From assembly GCF_009882985.1 (NCBI RefSeq), contig NZ_WTUZ01000016.1, positions 208,455 through 272,454 on the forward strand: a stretch of 64,000 nt of DNA, written 5' to 3'. The notes below the pieces were generated by a model. That model worked only from the letters and a program-made list of their open reading frames with translations, did no database searches and was not told the origin of the DNA. The stretch comes from Paenibacillus silvestris. GTDB lineage: Bacteria; Bacillota; Bacilli; Paenibacillales; NBRC-103111. A program made the translations under genes and the position numbers. Every line of letters starts with the position of its first letter. The first letter of the stretch is position 1. This document shows, one piece after another, positions 63,601 to 64,000 of the stretch.

Positions 63601-64000
63601 TGGGAACCAATGAGAACGATGTATTGCGCTATAACGTCAGTCAGAACGACGGCATTATATTCAGGCACTTTGCTTTTGACGAGAAGACAACGGGCTCTAT
63701 TTATAATAATGTGTTTTATTATGATGGAAGTAAGAACCAAATAATGGGTTCAGGCAACACAGTGAAAAGGGGTTATAGCTTCTATAACAATATTTTCTAT
63801 AACACGAACACGACGACACCTACAAATTGGCTGAACAACAGTTGGAGCAATGCTTTATTCAGCAACAATGTGTTCTATGAAGCGGGAGGCGTTCATTCTG
63901 CGAATGAGCCTAACGATGCTAACAAGGTGACAGATGAACCAAAGTTTGTGCATCCAGGTGGTGCAGGATCAGGATTGGCAACAGCCAATGCCTATGAGCT
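60693..64000 (+). CDS. Secreted Ig-like/right-handed beta-helix protein (3' end outside window)
   Basis: The frame is open from ATG 60693 to the window end, at least 1102 residues, and the gene continues beyond it. A signal peptide covers about residues 1-37 (charged start, hydrophobic core, AYA before the cut). A LamG-like or jelly-roll region follows (about 150-340). Then come three bacterial Ig-like repeats ending in patterns such as TGLLSAKGNGTVKVTATS, about 350-625. From about residue 630, FYVSSSAGDDANDGLSAAAPWKTL opens a parallel beta-helix of the pectate-lyase-like or DUF1565 type, with many Asn ladders. GGAGCCGTG lies before the ATG. It is likely a polysaccharide lyase or binding protein; catalytic residues cannot be assigned. 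Whether it carries a dockerin cannot be seen. Confidence 0.85.
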   Translation, partial: MPFIKTFKRTVSLGVVSLLAINVVNLPFGSSTQTAYAAVIPSPSAIPTVVNTYVLADKTQIATLGEQVQLKVMAHMSNGTEVELKKTTASNSTDPELSGVHYTSTVQGVTIDDATGILTYDGSAGNVPVDVKADIKYLDVKYFEGFESGNIGSFSYDPSATTTTSTAVVAKTGAGIPAHSGTYSANRTGPTTNTVRVDMGQALNGVVTAWFYNGSAGAASPADQSRNNIYVGTKTTSGAVNVSAGLLMGEHWDGATGSGTKFTTRLMTSAFSPSPVNRGTTPSWHEFKWDLTSGTDAKMYIDGTLVGTTTAETKYQYVALLGNWLPNNAVTYYDDIKTTQLGTSLSTTLSIPVTTADLEGLTVAGQGGAAAITADAGSLQMTAAVNPAGAPSMVTWKVENADGTPTNNAEISATGLLSAKGNGTVKVTATSTVKPEISGSAVITITGQTMKAAAITIQASAGATSFTTLDPVALSASVIPVDTADPSVTWAILQGADVATISSTGVLTPVKAGTVQIQATANDPSGVKSNILQLTFDVKMTSLTVTGAGGATEITSRAGQLQMGATAQPGGAPTTNVAWTVEKGTGSASINSTGLLTAIDNGSVTVKATAQDGSGVVGQTNIQISGQGSHTFYVSSSAGDDANDGLSAAAPWKTLNKVSSTTFIPGDKILLKAGDSWNGQLWPKGSGAEGSPIIIDQYGTGNRPLINGQGNNFDQTIYNSTTTYNSGAVFLKNQEYWELNNLEVTNDDNFASENNDSAALRAGIFFTIDANESDRVYNHIYIRNCYVHDIDGNNNAGPKENGGIIGVVKGTAPTSQVTSARFNDVKVENNTIRKVDRVAIRVAAHANYVGDDSFSTTATFKYGNWNTGFYIAHNTMEDVGGDGIILRDTDGAVLEYNYLNKFGTRVASSNAIAGIWLAVAKNTLIQYNEVTGGPANNQDGCAFDFDEFLINTVYQYNYSHDNPMGFMLLMGTNENDVLRYNVSQNDGIIFRHFAFDEKTTGSIYNNVFYYDGSKNQIMGSGNTVKRGYSFYNNIFYNTNTTTPTNWLNNSWSNALFSNNVFYEAGGVHSANEPNDANKVTDEPKFVHPGGAGSGLATANAYE

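Noticed and set aside
1-64000. tRNA, rRNA or prophage genes
   Set aside because: No cloverleaf, rRNA segment, integrase or phage structural gene was recognised anywhere in the window.

Overview
The window looks like chromosome from a spore-forming, saprophytic member of the Paenibacillaceae, most likely Paenibacillus or a close relative. The reasons are strong AGGAGG-type ribosome binding sites with GTG and TTG starts, a Ger spore-germination locus, many YesM/YesN and AraC regulators, Lpl-type sugar ABC transporters without their own ATPase, and a dense set of glycoside hydrolases. I see no rRNA, tRNA, transposase, prophage or genuine CRISPR array. The first gene (GH78) is cut by the left edge and the last (a beta-helix protein) by the right edge.

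Layout. 1-14.3 kb is a carbohydrate locus: GH78 rhamnosidase end, Gfo/Idh oxidoreductase, AraC regulator, GH172-type protein, soluble GAF-PAS histidine kinase, membrane-bound AraC regulator, a two-permease plus lipoprotein importer, and an SGNH esterase. 14.3-18.8 kb holds DoxX, pirin, a small unknown protein, and on the minus strand an MFS pump with its MarR regulator plus an AraC regulator. 18.9-22.6 kb is a GH2-GH88 operon diverging from that AraC gene. 22.7-25.7 kb has an MFS transporter, an atypical SDR and a NIPSNAP protein. The MFS and SDR genes share an operator-like palindrome. 25.8-31.9 kb has the ger genes (the B gene inverted) and an FtsH-like protease with a small membrane partner. 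32.5-34.9 kb is a CE7 esterase, TIM-barrel and SRPBCC operon. 35-37.7 kb is a Fur-box-controlled operon of two unknown proteins and a PepSY membrane protein. 37.8-41.3 kb has AraC, a GH99-like protein and an MFS transporter. 41.9-51.2 kb is a sensing and uptake island: YesN, YesM, a membrane-anchored sugar-binding protein, two binding lipoproteins and two permeases. 51.2-64 kb encodes three very large secreted modular proteins: GH31 with four F5/8C domains, cohesin and dockerin; LamG-phosphodiesterase with cohesins and dockerins; and an Ig-like/beta-helix protein.

The most striking non-coding signal is a set of seven intergenic elements. Each has four copies of a short, often palindromic box spaced about 50-52 / 57-70 / 50-52 bp. 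They fall into at least five box families with unrelated sequences. In most of them the first two boxes are inverted relative to the last two, so box 1 can pair with box 4 and box 2 with box 3. The shared geometry despite unrelated sequences suggests one class of element with interchangeable boxes. The second main observation is that two adjacent secreted proteins each carry both cohesin and dockerin modules, which implies a small non-classical assembly or chain-forming system on this glycan locus.

Functional picture. Extracellular modular enzymes bind and cut a glucan-like or pectin-like polymer. Products are sensed by YesM/YesN with a membrane-anchored binding protein, imported by CUT1-type ABC transporters that must borrow a shared ATPase encoded elsewhere, and finished inside the cell by GH78, GH2, GH88, GH172 and Gfo/Idh enzymes.
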